This document shows positions 1 to 9,026 of a stretch of 64,000 nucleotides of DNA, piece after piece; positions within the stretch are counted from its first letter, which is position 1; each line of letters starts with the position of its first letter. Under the pieces are notes generated by a model. That model saw only the letters and a list, made by a program, of their open reading frames with translations. It did no database searches and was not told the origin of the DNA. The translations under genes and the position numbers were made by a program. The stretch is from Mycolicibacterium sp. 018/SC-01/001 (GTDB lineage Bacteria; Actinomycetota; Actinomycetes; Mycobacteriales; Mycobacteriaceae), in contig NZ_VKAA01000017.1 in the NCBI RefSeq assembly GCF_007096635.1, positions 62,001 through 126,000 on the forward strand, given 5' to 3'.

Positions 1-1
1 C

Positions 2-103
2 CCGTGGGGCATGCAGTTCGAACTGGTCAGCTTTCCCGACGGCAAGGCGTACGAGGCCGACGCCGAGGTGCTGCTGTGGAACCCGAACGATCCGGCGAAA
101 TGA
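2..103 (+). CDS. C-terminal end of a VOC (glyoxalase-like) protein, partial
   Basis: Only the last 33 codons lie in the window, ending in TGA at 101-103. The tail contains WGMQFELVSFPDGKAYE, which resembles the last beta strand of vicinal-oxygen-chelate proteins (glyoxalase/dioxygenase fold), where a glutamate near the end is often a metal ligand. The start and most of the protein lie upstream of base 1, so substrate and metal cannot be judged. It converges with the thioesterase that ends at 116. Family assignment rests on this short tail only. Confidence 0.5.
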   Translation, partial: PWGMQFELVSFPDGKAYEADAEVLLWNPNDPAK

Positions 104-115
104 ATGCAGCCCGAA

Positions 116-553
116 CTAGATCGTCGACGCGCTCATCTGATCGGCCGGGTGGCCTTGCAACGACACGAGGACGGTCTTCAACGCTGCGGGGATCTCCTGT
201 GGAACGCCCTCGGCATCGACGGCGATCAGGACGACCGACCCCCGGCAGAACACGTCGCCGTCGAGACCGAGCACACGGAACTCCAGCACGTACGACGTGC
301 GGCCGATCTTGGCACACCGGTGCTCGACGGCCACCGCTTCGTGACCCGCATGGATCGGCGCCAGGTACTCGATCGTCTGCTGCCGGATCACCTGACCCGG
401 ACTCGCCGGCAGGCCCGCCCGGTTCCACAGCGCAATGCGCGCAGACTCCACGATCTGCAGCACCGACGAATTGTTGACGTGGCCCTGCCGATCGACGTCG
501 CCATAACGGAGCGGGATGGTTGCTCGCAGAACCGTCGACTGCTCAGAGGTCAC
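116..553 (-). CDS. Hot-dog fold acyl-CoA thioesterase (4HBT type)
   Basis: This 145-aa protein carries the RYGDVDRQGHVNN segment typical of 4-hydroxybenzoyl-CoA thioesterase-type hot-dog proteins, where the first Asp is the usual catalytic residue. It probably hydrolyses an acyl-CoA in the cytosol. I chose the GTG at 553: it overlaps the end of the upstream SDR by 11 bases, a GGGG Shine-Dalgarno-like run lies about 8 bases upstream, and the product starts just before the conserved fold. A GTG at 586 is an alternative. It is the last gene of the SDR-SDR-thioesterase operon transcribed from 2155, so it may release the end product of that pathway from CoA. Confidence 0.8.
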   Translation of the reverse strand: MTSEQSTVLRATIPLRYGDVDRQGHVNNSSVLQIVESARIALWNRAGLPASPGQVIRQQTIEYLAPIHAGHEAVAVEHRCAKIGRTSYVLEFRVLGLDGDVFCRGSVVLIAVDAEGVPQEIPAALKTVLVSLQGHPADQMSASTI

Positions 554-1373
554 CGATGACCCCGAAACCGTCTGCGGTCCAACCACCGTCGCTCACGACG
601 ACCTGCCCGGTGATGTTCCGAGACACATCCGATGCCAGGAACAAGGCGAGATTCGCAACGTCTTCCGCTGCGCCGAGACGTCCGATCGGGGTGCGACGGC
701 GCACCGCCTCGATGTCGAGGCGGGACTGGGCGACCAGGGCCGCCACCAGTTCCGTGCCGATGTATCCGGGGCCGATCGCGTTCACTCGGACACCGCGGTC
801 GGCCCACTCGACGGCGAGAACCTTGGTCAAAGCGACGACGCCGGCCTTGGTGGCGCAGTACGCGGCGCGATCGGCGGCGGCGGTCACACCGAACATGGAC
901 GCGATGTTGACGATCGCGCCGCGTCGTTGCCGAGCCATCACCCGACCCGCAGCCTGCGCGCAGACGAACGTTCCCGTCAAGTTGACGTCCAGGGCACGCC
1001 GCCACTGCTCGACGCTCAGCTCGAGGCTGGACGCGTTGGCGGCGATGCCCGCGTTGTTGACCAGCACGTCGAGCGACCCCGTGGTCGAGACGAAGCGGCC
1101 GAACGCGTCCCTGACACCGTCGACATCGCTGACCGACACGCGCGCAACGTCCACCACCACGTCGGGACACCGGTCGGCGATCAGAGTCCTGGCCTCCAGC
1201 AACGCCGCATCGTCGACATCCAGCAGCTGCACGTGCATTCCGGATCGGGCCATCGCGAGCGCGATCGCCAGACCGATCCCACGTCCTGCACCGGTGACGG
1301 CCCCGCAGCGCCCACGAAGATCTGCGTAGACCGGCCGCGCAACGCCCTGCGTCTCTTGCACTGTCGAGGTCAT
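543..1373 (-). CDS. SDR family oxidoreductase
   Basis: A 276-aa classical short-chain dehydrogenase. Visible motifs are TGAGRGIG (residues 27-34, cofactor binding), NNAG (106-109) and the catalytic Ser159, Tyr172 and Lys176 (YCATK), followed by the usual IGPGYIGTE and C-terminal SDGG segments. It should oxidise or reduce a hydroxyl/keto group with NAD(P). Its ATG overlaps the TGA of the upstream SDR (ATGA at 1370-1373), and its stop overlaps the thioesterase start, so the three genes are almost certainly cotranscribed. The Asp at the end of strand beta-2 (LLDVDD) hints at NAD rather than NADP. Substrate unknown. Confidence 0.88.
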   Translation of the reverse strand: MTSTVQETQGVARPVYADLRGRCGAVTGAGRGIGLAIALAMARSGMHVQLLDVDDAALLEARTLIADRCPDVVVDVARVSVSDVDGVRDAFGRFVSTTGSLDVLVNNAGIAANASSLELSVEQWRRALDVNLTGTFVCAQAAGRVMARQRRGAIVNIASMFGVTAAADRAAYCATKAGVVALTKVLAVEWADRGVRVNAIGPGYIGTELVAALVAQSRLDIEAVRRRTPIGRLGAAEDVANLALFLASDVSRNITGQVVVSDGGWTADGFGVIGDL

Positions 1374-2155
1374 CGTGCGGTCAACCCACCGTCGACGACC
1401 AGAACGTGCCCCGTCACGTAGTCCGAGGCCCGCGATGCGAGGAACACCGCCGCGCCCGCGAACTCCTCCGGTTGTGCCCAGCGCCCCATCGGTACCTGCT
1501 TGCGAATGTAGTTCGCCGCATGGTCATTCGTCGTAAGGTCCGGCAGCATGGCGGTCTGGGCGAAGCCCGGCGCGATCGCGTTGACCTGAACACCGGAGCG
1601 CGCCCATTCCAGCGCGACCGCACGGGTGACTCCGATCAACCCGTGCTTGGCTGCCACGTAGGCACTGTCGTTGCGGATGCCGACCAGCCCGAGTATCGAG
1701 GCGATGTTGATCACCTTGCCGCCGCCGTCCCGCAGGTACGGTGACGCGGCGCGGGTCATCAACCAGCAGGAGCGAAGATTGAGATCGAGCACCCGGTCCC
1801 ACACCGCCGGATCGGTGTCCTCGATCGTCGACTCGTGATCGTCGGCGGCGTTGTTCACCAGGATGTCCACTCCGCCCAACGATTCCGCGGCCTGCGTCAC
1901 GCACGAGTCGATGCCCTCCGCCGAACGCAGATCGATCGACCCGAAGTGGAAAGACCCCGATGCTGCCGTCGCCAGCTCGGCTGTCTCCGCAAGACCCTGC
2001 TCGGAGCGCGCGGCGCCGAAGACATGAGCACCGTTGTGCGCCAGAGCCAGTGCGATCGCCCGACCGATTCCACGACTCGCTCCCGTGACCAGAGCCCGTC
2101 GGCCGGTGAGGTCGAACAGTGAGGAGGCCGGCGCAATGAGTTCTTGTGTCGTCAT
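1370..2155 (-). CDS. SDR family oxidoreductase
   Basis: A 261-aa classical SDR with TGASRGIG (24-31), NNAA (101-104), Ser153, Tyr166 and Lys170 (YVAAK), and a C-terminal VVDGG. An Arg after the second strand (GAARSEQ) suggests NADP(H). The ATG at 2155 is preferred over longer in-frame extensions because it places the Rossmann motif at the normal distance from the N terminus. It is first of three overlapping minus-strand genes and is divergent from the Baeyer-Villiger monooxygenase at 2358. A copy of the shared GC-rich element lies about midway between the two starts. An alcohol-to-ketone step feeding the monooxygenase is a reasonable inference. Confidence 0.88.
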   Translation of the reverse strand: MTTQELIAPASSLFDLTGRRALVTGASRGIGRAIALALAHNGAHVFGAARSEQGLAETAELATAASGSFHFGSIDLRSAEGIDSCVTQAAESLGGVDILVNNAADDHESTIEDTDPAVWDRVLDLNLRSCWLMTRAASPYLRDGGGKVINIASILGLVGIRNDSAYVAAKHGLIGVTRAVALEWARSGVQVNAIAPGFAQTAMLPDLTTNDHAANYIRKQVPMGRWAQPEEFAGAAVFLASRASDYVTGHVLVVDGGLTAR

Positions 2156-2248
2156 GACGGTGAGCGTCTCCGATGACCGCTGCGCGATGCGCACGCGGGC
2201 CGTGAAAACCGCCCGAATGGGTGGGGCTGCAGACGATCGCACCGAGCA

Positions 2249-2268
2249 GTCCCCCCAAACGGGCGGAG
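2249..2268. promoter_or_regulatory. Copy E of shared GC-rich regulatory motif
   Basis: In the 202-bp divergent region, the + strand reads TCCCCCCAAACGGGC, matching the element found upstream of four other transcription units of this locus at 11 of 15 positions. It is centred about 95 bases from both the SDR start (2155) and the monooxygenase start (2358). Function as an activator site is inferred from recurrence and position. Confidence 0.5.
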
Positions 2269-2357
2269 TTTCGACCGCTGATGTGAGCTCCGTCGCAGAC
2301 CCTTCGCATGCTGATGTCCTCAGTTGATTCGTTTCCGAGCAATGAAAGTCAGGTCTG

Positions 2358-4268
2358 ATGAGCGAAGTGACCATGAACCGAGATGTCGACCGCGATGTGA
2401 CTGGCAGCCTCGCCGACCGGGCGATCGAGGCGGCCGATCCCAACATCCTGCGGCTGGCCCTACTGCATGCCACCGGTGATCAGTCGTTGGTCGCCATGCG
2501 CACCGAAATGGTGGAGAGCGGCCTGTTCCCGGCCCGCGCGCTCGCCCCTGAGCACCACGACGAAGTCAGGGCCAAGGCGCGCGCCTTCCTGCAGTCCGGT
2601 GCGCCCGCCGCGACACCCGCTGAGGACCGCATCCGCGAACTGATGAGCGTGGCCAAGGGCGCCGAGCTGACCGACGAGGAATTTCGCTTCGGCTACGAGG
2701 AATTGGCGCTGGAGGACTTCCCGCGCGAGATCGAGTGGACCTCGAAGCCCGATGCTTCGGTGCTGGAAACCCTTCACGTCACCGTGATCGGTGCGGGGTT
2801 CTCCGGCATCGCGATGGCGGTCCAGCTGGGTCGTCTCGGTATTCCCTACACGCTGGTGGAGCGTCAAACCGGCGTGGGCGGTGTGTGGTTGACCAATTCC
2901 TACCCCGGCGCCCGCGTCGATGTACCGAGCTTCAACTACCAGTACAAGTTCGAGAAGGGCTACCCCTGGAAGTCACTGTTCCCCCAGCGGCAGGAGACAC
3001 TCGATTACCTCACTCATGTGGCGACCAAGTACGACGTACTGTCGCACTGCCAGTTCGAGACGCAGGTCGAGCGCGCCGAATGGCGTGAGGAGGACAGCGC
3101 CTGGGAGGTCACGGTCACCGACCGGTCCGGTCTGCAGCGGAGCTGGCGCACCAACTTCATCGTCTGCGCCGCAGGGCTTTTCTCCACCCCGTTGGAAGCC
3201 GATTTCGAGGGCAAAGAACACTTCTCGGGGCGAATCGTGCACACCACGAACTGGGACCACAGTTTCGACTGCACCGGCAAGAAGGTCGCCATCATCGGGA
3301 ACGGATCGTCAGGTGCGCAGCTCGCCCCGAGCATCGTCGGCGACGTCGAATCGCTGACCCTGTTCCAGCGGACGCCGCACTGGGTGATGCCGATGCCGGG
3401 TTATCTCGATCAGTGGTCGGAGGAGGTCCAGTGGTTGTTCGAGAACTTCCCCTACTACTGGAACTGGTTCAGCTACACGTCTTTTCTGGCGATCCTCAAC
3501 CTGGAGGAGCTGCAGGACTACGACCCCGAGTGGCAGGCTCGTGGCGGCAAGATCAACGAGCTCAACGACAACCTCAAGCTCAAGCTGTTGGACTACATCG
3601 ACGAACAGGTCGGCGATCGGCCAGATCTCAAGTCCAAGGTGATCCCGAAGGTCGCCCCGCTCGGCCGTCGGTTCGTCATCGACATGGGGTGGTACGACAC
3701 CCTCAAGCGTGACAACGTCGAACTCGTCACCGATCGCATCGAACGATTCGACGAGAACGGGATCGTCACCGTCGACGGCACCTCGCGGGAATTCGACCTG
3801 GTGGTTCTGGCCACCGGATTCCAGGTGTCGAAGTACTTCTTCCCGATAACGTTCGTGGGCCGCGACTCGACCACACTGGATGAGCTGTGGGAAAAGGACG
3901 GTGCGCGAGCATTTCTCAGCATGACGTTCCCGGGAATGCCGAACATGTTCGCGATGTACGGGCCGTCCGGCCAGGCACGTACCGGTGGCTTTCCGATGTG
4001 GACCGAGATCTGGACGCGCTACATCCTGGAAGGGATCGTCGGTCTGGTCGAGGGCGGGAACTCGTCGGTGGAGGTGCGCCAGGATGCGTTCGACGCCTAC
4101 AACGAGTCAGTCGACGAAGCGGATGCCAAGGTGCTCTGGCAGCAGGAGGGCAAGGGCAGCTACTACCTCAACGAGTACGGACGCAACGAATTGAACTGCC
4201 CCTTCCACGTCCAGGACGCGTTCCTGGCGATGGAGCGGTTCGATCTCGACGACTACCACGTGAAGTGA
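2358..4268 (+). CDS. Flavin-containing Baeyer-Villiger monooxygenase
   Basis: A 636-aa class B flavoprotein monooxygenase that should use FAD, NADPH and O2 to convert a ketone to an ester or lactone. Visible are an N-terminal extension of about 135 residues, GAGFSG (145-150, FAD), the type I Baeyer-Villiger fingerprint FSGRIVHTTNWD (289-300), GNGSSG (314-319, NADPH), and a late ATGF motif. The long N-terminal extension and total length resemble 4-hydroxyacetophenone monooxygenase rather than the shorter cyclohexanone type. The start gives MSEVTMNRD; a second ATG lies five codons in. It is divergent from an SDR-SDR-thioesterase operon and ends in a strong hairpin, so it is probably monocistronic. 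Confidence 0.92.
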   Translation: MSEVTMNRDVDRDVTGSLADRAIEAADPNILRLALLHATGDQSLVAMRTEMVESGLFPARALAPEHHDEVRAKARAFLQSGAPAATPAEDRIRELMSVAKGAELTDEEFRFGYEELALEDFPREIEWTSKPDASVLETLHVTVIGAGFSGIAMAVQLGRLGIPYTLVERQTGVGGVWLTNSYPGARVDVPSFNYQYKFEKGYPWKSLFPQRQETLDYLTHVATKYDVLSHCQFETQVERAEWREEDSAWEVTVTDRSGLQRSWRTNFIVCAAGLFSTPLEADFEGKEHFSGRIVHTTNWDHSFDCTGKKVAIIGNGSSGAQLAPSIVGDVESLTLFQRTPHWVMPMPGYLDQWSEEVQWLFENFPYYWNWFSYTSFLAILNLEELQDYDPEWQARGGKINELNDNLKLKLLDYIDEQVGDRPDLKSKVIPKVAPLGRRFVIDMGWYDTLKRDNVELVTDRIERFDENGIVTVDGTSREFDLVVLATGFQVSKYFFPITFVGRDSTTLDELWEKDGARAFLSMTFPGMPNMFAMYGPSGQARTGGFPMWTEIWTRYILEGIVGLVEGGNSSVEVRQDAFDAYNESVDEADAKVLWQQEGKGSYYLNEYGRNELNCPFHVQDAFLAMERFDLDDYHVK

Positions 4269-4275
4269 CAGCGAA

Positions 4276-4306
4276 GCCGGGCGCCGTGGAATCCACGGCG
4301 CCCGGC
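4276..4306. terminator. Bidirectional intrinsic-type hairpin
   Basis: A perfect 14-bp stem (arms 4276-4289 and 4293-4306) with a 3-base AAT loop lies eight bases after the monooxygenase stop and 31 bases from the convergent response-regulator stop. There is no U-tract, as is usual for mycobacterial terminators. It can serve both genes. Confidence 0.75.
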
Positions 4307-4337
4307 CTCGATCCGTTCGATACGGCGGACGTGCAAC

Positions 4338-5009
4338 CTAACCCGCGCTGAGCGGCGGCGCGGAATGGTTCCACAGCAGGAGTCCGAGCTGCTGGGCGCG
4401 GCTGGCCGCCTCGGCACGATTGCGCACGGCGAGCTTGCGGTACAGCGCACTCGTGTACTGCTTGACAGTGTGCGCTGACAGGTTCAGGGTGGCCGCCGTC
4501 TCCCGGTTGCTCAGCCCGGCCGCCACATGATGAAGCACATCGAGTTCACGCTTGGACAGGTGCAGAGTCGCCGGAGTGGTCTGGCGCGGCGTCAGCCGCT
4601 CACCCTCGGCGACGCGTTTCATCGCGGCCAGAACCGCCCCCCGCGGCATCTGTTTCGACAACACCGCGACCGCACCCAGCGACGCGGCGAGGGCAGCCGG
4701 CACCCGACCGCCGGACATCACCGCCACCTTGATGTGCGGCATGTTCTCCTTGAGCCAGTGACACAGATCCGGGCCGGCCGTCGCGCCCAGCGAGGCACTG
4801 ATCAACACGATGTGAGGGTGTCTGCGTCGGATCACGTGCATCGCCACCTCGGCGGTGCTCGCGACGAAACAGGCCGCCACCCAGGGTGCCTCCAAGAAGA
4901 CCGACCGGAGCCCGGCCTGCATGAGTTCGTTCTCGTCGACCACGAGGATTCGTTGCGGCTGACACTCGGTTCCGGGCTCGACAGCGACGGCGGCAGAACT
5001 GATGGGCAT
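4338..5009 (-). CDS. NarL/LuxR-type response regulator with degenerate receiver
   Basis: A 223-aa protein with an N-terminal receiver-like domain (about 20-140) and a C-terminal LuxR helix-turn-helix (about 150-213, LSKRELDVLHHVAAGLSNRE). The acidic pair Asp25-Glu26, Ser98 and Lys118 of a receiver are recognisable, but the phosphoacceptor position after strand 3 reads IVLISASLG, placing Ser71 where Asp is expected. It is therefore unlikely to be controlled by ordinary aspartyl phosphorylation. No sensor kinase is adjacent. Its neighbour is the 777-aa ATPase-LuxR regulator, 90 bases upstream in the same direction, so the two may be cotranscribed and may act on the same nearby promoters. Confidence 0.85.
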   Translation of the reverse strand: MPISSAAVAVEPGTECQPQRILVVDENELMQAGLRSVFLEAPWVAACFVASTAEVAMHVIRRRHPHIVLISASLGATAGPDLCHWLKENMPHIKVAVMSGGRVPAALAASLGAVAVLSKQMPRGAVLAAMKRVAEGERLTPRQTTPATLHLSKRELDVLHHVAAGLSNRETAATLNLSAHTVKQYTSALYRKLAVRNRAEAASRAQQLGLLLWNHSAPPLSAG

Positions 5010-5099
5010 CGGTGGTTCCCCTTGCGCGGCGGTGTGGTGATGGCGGTTGCCATGCCCCTTTCACGGTCGCGCGCCGGCCGTCACGGCACACCGTGGAAA

Positions 5100-7433
5100 C
5101 TACCTGTTTCTCCCCCGTTCATCGCCCACTGCCTGCGCCTCGGTGAACCACGACGCGATCTGAGCGCGGGTTCGGAACCCCAGCTTGGTGAGGATGCGCT
5201 CGACGTGACCTTCAGCAGTGCGCAACGAAACCACCAGTGTGGCCGCGATCTCCTTGTTGGACAGACCCTCGGCCACCAGCCCGGCCACCTCGCGCTCGCG
5301 GCGGGTGAGCTGATCGAGGGTGTGGCTGGCGGTGGTCGTCGTCGCATTGTCGCGCCGCTCGTCGAGCGCATAGGAGACGACGTCGTCGAGGCTCAGGTCG
5401 CTCCCCCGACGTCGGGCACCGTCGAATGCGCCGTCTGCGAGGTCGGAGGGTTCCGCCAGGAGGTGGCGCACCCGCCATCCGTGCATGAGTTTCTCGGTCG
5501 CGCTGATCGACTTCCACGCCACCTCGGTGCCGCCCAGGATCGTCGCCGCGCGTTGGCCCTCCCCCGATGCGGCCAGGCTCCAGGCGAGTGCTTCGAGGGT
5601 GAGGATCAGACCCAGGTTGTCCCGAAAGGTCCGCTGGATCGTCACGGACTCGGCCAACAACGCAGCGGCTCGACGCGTGTCCCCCCGGATCAACGCGAGC
5701 AACCCGCGTAACCACAGCGCATATCCCAGATGCGAGCGCTCCCCCGCTGCCGAGCACCGCTGGTGCAGCTCGTCGACCAACGCGGCCGCACCGTCGAGCT
5801 CACCGATGCGCAGATGGGCGACGGCGAGCTCCACCATGGCCGCGTCGTGGTACTGGATGGCGGTCCCGCTGTCGACGTGCTGCTGCAACGCATCGGTGAG
5901 CAGCGGGATCGCTTCGCGGACCGCATCACCGCTCGCCAGGGACTGCCGGAAACCGATCACGTGGTTGGCGAACGCCAACGCCCGGGTGTCGCCCAGGACC
6001 GCGGCCAATTCGCGCGCCTGCTCCGGGAGAGTGTCCAGCACGTCGGATTCACCGAGGAACGCAGCAATGTACCCGCGCGCGGCCAGCCCCCACGCGCGAT
6101 CCGGGGTCGGTTCGGTCGCCAGCTCCAGCGCGCGATCCAACCACAGCGTGGCCTCGTACATGTGCGAGGTCGCCGACCAGAACCAAGTCTGCCCCGCGAT
6201 CCTGATCGCAGTGGCCGCCCGCTTCGGGGAGGACACGCAATACTCCAGCGCGGCACGCAGATTCGCATGATCGAGGTGCATCAGCTCGGCCCACTCCTCC
6301 TGCCGGGGCCCGATCCACTCGTCGGTCACCCGATCGGCGAGCTGTGCGTACCACCGACAGTGGCGCTGCGCCAGCAGGTCATCCTCGGTCGATTCTCGAA
6401 GCCGGACCCGCCCGTACGCACGCAGCGTCTCGAGCATCCGGTAGCGCGCCCGCCCGCCGCTGTCGTCGCGCACGATGATGGACTTCTCGACCAGGCCCGC
6501 GAGGACGTCGACCAGTTCGTCGGCGGGCAGCCGGTCGTCGGCGCACACCGCGGCCAACGCGTCGAATGCGAAACTGCCCGCGAACACCGACGACCGGATC
6601 CACAGCAGCTGCTCGGACTCCGTGCACAGATCGAAGCTCCAGTCGACCAGATTCTGCAGCGTGCGGTGCCGTTCGGGCATGTTGCGGTTGCCGGCACGCA
6701 GAACGCGGAATCGATCATCGAGTCGGTCGGCGAGTTCAGCCACCGACAACACGTTCAGTCGTACAGCGGCCAGCTCGATCGCCAGCGGAATTCCCTCGAG
6801 TCGACTGCTCAAGCGTGCCACCGCAATCTCGTTGTCCGGCGTCACCTCGAATCCGGGGACGATGGCCGCAGTGCGTTCGGTCAACAGACGCACCGCCGGG
6901 TAATGGCTGACCGCGCCCGGCAGCACCGAACCGTCCGGGTCGGGTGCCGGCAGCGGCGCTACCCGGTGAACATGCTCCCCGGTGACCCGCAGCGGCTGCC
7001 GGCTCGTGGCGAGGACGCGCAACTCCGGTGCCATCTGCAGCAACTCCGTGGTGAGCGCAGCCGCATCCTCGACGACGTGCTCGCAGTTGTCGAGGATCAG
7101 CAGCATCCGCCGGCGCCGCAGAAAGCCGCGTAGCGAGTTCACGGCATCCTCTTTGCGGAGCTCGCGAACCCCCAGGGCGTCCAGCACGGCCTGGCGCAGC
7201 AGCCGCCCCTCGGACAGCGTCGCGAACTCGACGACGACGACCCCGTCGGGGAACGCCCGCTGCAGTTCTTTGGCCAGTTGCAGCGCGAGCCGGGTCTTGC
7301 CGACCCCGCCGATACCGGTGAGGGTGACCAGACGCGTGGCTGAAAAGAGTTGGCGCACCGTGAGGATGTCCTCGCGCCGGCCGACAAAACTCGCAATGTC
7401 AGCGGGCAACGACGTTGCCGACTCAGAAGGCAT
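5100..7433 (-). CDS. ATPase-domain LuxR family transcriptional regulator
   Basis: A 777-aa large regulator. Residues 40-47 form a Walker A loop (GIGGVGKT) and LILDN (112-116) a Walker B, both of the NB-ARC/AAA-like type. A long helical, TPR-like middle region follows, and the last 75 residues hold a LuxR helix-turn-helix (LTRREREVAGLVAEGLSNKE). Such proteins act as ATP- and ligand-dependent activators (MalT-like logic; the mycobacterial relatives carry adenylate-cyclase or LuxR fusions). It is divergent from the SDR operon starting at 7609, and a copy of the shared GC-rich element sits between them. It is the best candidate regulator of the five-site regulon, by inference from position. Confidence 0.88.
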   Translation of the reverse strand: MPSESATSLPADIASFVGRREDILTVRQLFSATRLVTLTGIGGVGKTRLALQLAKELQRAFPDGVVVVEFATLSEGRLLRQAVLDALGVRELRKEDAVNSLRGFLRRRRMLLILDNCEHVVEDAAALTTELLQMAPELRVLATSRQPLRVTGEHVHRVAPLPAPDPDGSVLPGAVSHYPAVRLLTERTAAIVPGFEVTPDNEIAVARLSSRLEGIPLAIELAAVRLNVLSVAELADRLDDRFRVLRAGNRNMPERHRTLQNLVDWSFDLCTESEQLLWIRSSVFAGSFAFDALAAVCADDRLPADELVDVLAGLVEKSIIVRDDSGGRARYRMLETLRAYGRVRLRESTEDDLLAQRHCRWYAQLADRVTDEWIGPRQEEWAELMHLDHANLRAALEYCVSSPKRAATAIRIAGQTWFWSATSHMYEATLWLDRALELATEPTPDRAWGLAARGYIAAFLGESDVLDTLPEQARELAAVLGDTRALAFANHVIGFRQSLASGDAVREAIPLLTDALQQHVDSGTAIQYHDAAMVELAVAHLRIGELDGAAALVDELHQRCSAAGERSHLGYALWLRGLLALIRGDTRRAAALLAESVTIQRTFRDNLGLILTLEALAWSLAASGEGQRAATILGGTEVAWKSISATEKLMHGWRVRHLLAEPSDLADGAFDGARRRGSDLSLDDVVSYALDERRDNATTTTASHTLDQLTRREREVAGLVAEGLSNKEIAATLVVSLRTAEGHVERILTKLGFRTRAQIASWFTEAQAVGDERGRNR

Positions 7434-7509
7434 ACCGGTTTCCTCAACGCATCATCGTCGGCAGCGAGCCGATCTAGCGAGGATAGCGGCCCAAGGGGCT
7501 CGTGGGCGC

Positions 7510-7527
7510 TTCCCCCATCCGGGGGTA
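7510..7527. promoter_or_regulatory. Copy A of shared GC-rich regulatory motif
   Basis: The + strand reads TTCCCCCATCCGGGGGTA: 5-bp arms CCCCC/GGGGG around a 4-base spacer. The reverse complement has the same outer arms as copy B (TACCCCC-N4-GGGGGAA). It lies about 80 bases from both the regulator start (7433) and the SDR start (7609). Confidence 0.6.
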
Positions 7528-7608
7528 CTTGTATGCGTCGAGGCCGATTCTGCGGGTTGGCCGGTGCACAGTCGCATTCCGAACACCCGCACCCACAGGG
7601 AGGACGCC

Positions 7609-8370
7609 ATGTCGGGAGTACTGACCGGAAAGCGCGCGCTCGTCACCGGATCGGCCACCGGCTTCGGCCGCGCCACCGCCGAACTCTTCGCCCGCGAAGG
7701 AGCCCATGTCGTCGGAATGGACCTGCGTTTCGACGGAGAACTGTACGGCGTGAAGCCGTTCCAGGGCGACGTGACCAAGGGCGACGACGTCACGGCCGCC
7801 GTGCAGGCCGCAGCCGGTGACGACGGGCTCGACATCCTGGTGGCCAATGCCGGCGTGATCCTGATCGACGACCTGCGCTCCGCCAAGGCCGAGGACTGGG
7901 CACGCGTCTTCGACGTCAACGTGTTGGGCATGCTGCGGGCTTTCCAGGCAGCTGCACTGAACATGATCGACACCGGGCGCGCGGGCAAGCTGCTCGCCAC
8001 CGCATCGGTGTCGGCGACGCGCCCCTACGCCGAGGGCGGTTCCTACTGCGCCAGCAAGGCCGCCGTGCACTCGCTGGTGAAGTCCGCCGCGCTCGCCTTC
8101 GCGAGCGACGGAATCACCGTCAACGCGATAGATCCCGGGCCAGCCGACACCGCTCTCTACCGCAACGCGATGGCAAAACTCTCGCAAACCGACTACGCGT
8201 CCGGCACCAGTCTCGCGGAACACAAGGCCGAGTCGGCGTCGCATGTGCCCCTCAAGCGGCTGGCCGATGTCGACGACATCGCGCAGCTGTACCTCTTCTT
8301 GGCTTCGGATGCGAGTCGGTACATGACCGGTGCGACGATTGCCATCGACGGCGGACTCGCACTGGTCTGA
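7609..8370 (+). CDS. SDR family oxidoreductase
   Basis: A 253-aa classical SDR with TGSATGFG (13-20), NAG (80-82), Ser133, Tyr146 and Lys150 (YCASK), IDPGPADT and a C-terminal IDGG. Asp38 at the end of strand 2 (GMDLR) suggests NAD(H). The ATG at 7609 is preceded by a good GGGAGGA Shine-Dalgarno. It is first of three genes; the NAD(P)H oxidoreductase starts 26 bases after its stop. Divergent from the ATPase-LuxR regulator. Substrate unknown; context suggests a step in the same catabolic route as the monooxygenase and amine oxidases. Confidence 0.88.
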   Translation: MSGVLTGKRALVTGSATGFGRATAELFAREGAHVVGMDLRFDGELYGVKPFQGDVTKGDDVTAAVQAAAGDDGLDILVANAGVILIDDLRSAKAEDWARVFDVNVLGMLRAFQAAALNMIDTGRAGKLLATASVSATRPYAEGGSYCASKAAVHSLVKSAALAFASDGITVNAIDPGPADTALYRNAMAKLSQTDYASGTSLAEHKAESASHVPLKRLADVDDIAQLYLFLASDASRYMTGATIAIDGGLALV

Positions 8371-8396
8371 CGGACGAACGCGGACAGGAGATCAGC

Positions 8397-9026
8397 ATGG
8401 CAGGAGGCGGTGAACACACCCTGGTGGTGGTGGCGCACCCCGACCCCACGTCGTTGTGCCACCACGTGGCCAACGCCGTCGCGGCTGCCGCCGCGCACAG
8501 TGGTTCGGCCGAGATCGCCGATCTGGCATGGGAGGGCTTCGATCCGCGATGGACCGCCGCCGACCGCGCCGCCTACCAGGGCACGGCCCCCGTTCCGGTC
8601 GACGTTGTCGCCGAACAGGTCCGGGTGACCAAGGCGACCCATCTGGTGCTGGTGTTTCCGGTCTACTGGTGGTCGATGCCCGCGTTGCTCAAGGGCTGGA
8701 TCGACCGGGTGTTCGTCAGCGGCTGGGCTTTCGGGTACACCTCGGCAGGGGACGTCGAGCCGGCGTTGCAGTGGCTCACCATCCACGTGCTGCCTGTCGC
8801 GGCCAGCAGCGCCGGGGTGTACGACCGGCACGGCTACGAGAAAGCGATGCGGGCGCAGATCGAGCACGGCCTCATCGATTTCTGCGGTGCCGTGCGAGGC
8901 GCCATGGCGTTCATCCACGACTCCGAAGACCTGCCGGATTCGACCCGCGCAGTCGCAGCCGCGGTGGACGCCATCGGTGCCGCGCTGAGCCGATCCCTAC
9001 CCCCTGATCAGAAAGCACTGAGATGA
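8397..9026 (+). CDS. Flavodoxin-fold NAD(P)H-dependent oxidoreductase (NQO/MdaB type)
   Basis: A 209-aa protein with an N-terminal VVVAHPDPTSL segment and the FPVYWWSMPALLKGW signature (87-101) of the NAD(P)H quinone reductase / modulator of drug activity family. These bind FAD or FMN and perform two-electron reduction of quinones or similar acceptors in the cytosol. It is second in the operon, with its TGA overlapping the ATG of the imine-reductase-like gene (ATGA at 9023-9026). It could supply reduced flavin or detoxify quinoid intermediates; that is inference. Confidence 0.85.
   Translation: MAGGGEHTLVVVAHPDPTSLCHHVANAVAAAAAHSGSAEIADLAWEGFDPRWTAADRAAYQGTAPVPVDVVAEQVRVTKATHLVLVFPVYWWSMPALLKGWIDRVFVSGWAFGYTSAGDVEPALQWLTIHVLPVAASSAGVYDRHGYEKAMRAQIEHGLIDFCGAVRGAMAFIHDSEDLPDSTRAVAAAVDAIGAALSRSLPPDQKALR

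Noticed and set aside
5730..7133. A 467-codon + strand frame opposite the ATPase-LuxR regulator
   Set aside because: Same shadow effect; the minus strand has Walker A, Walker B and LuxR motifs.
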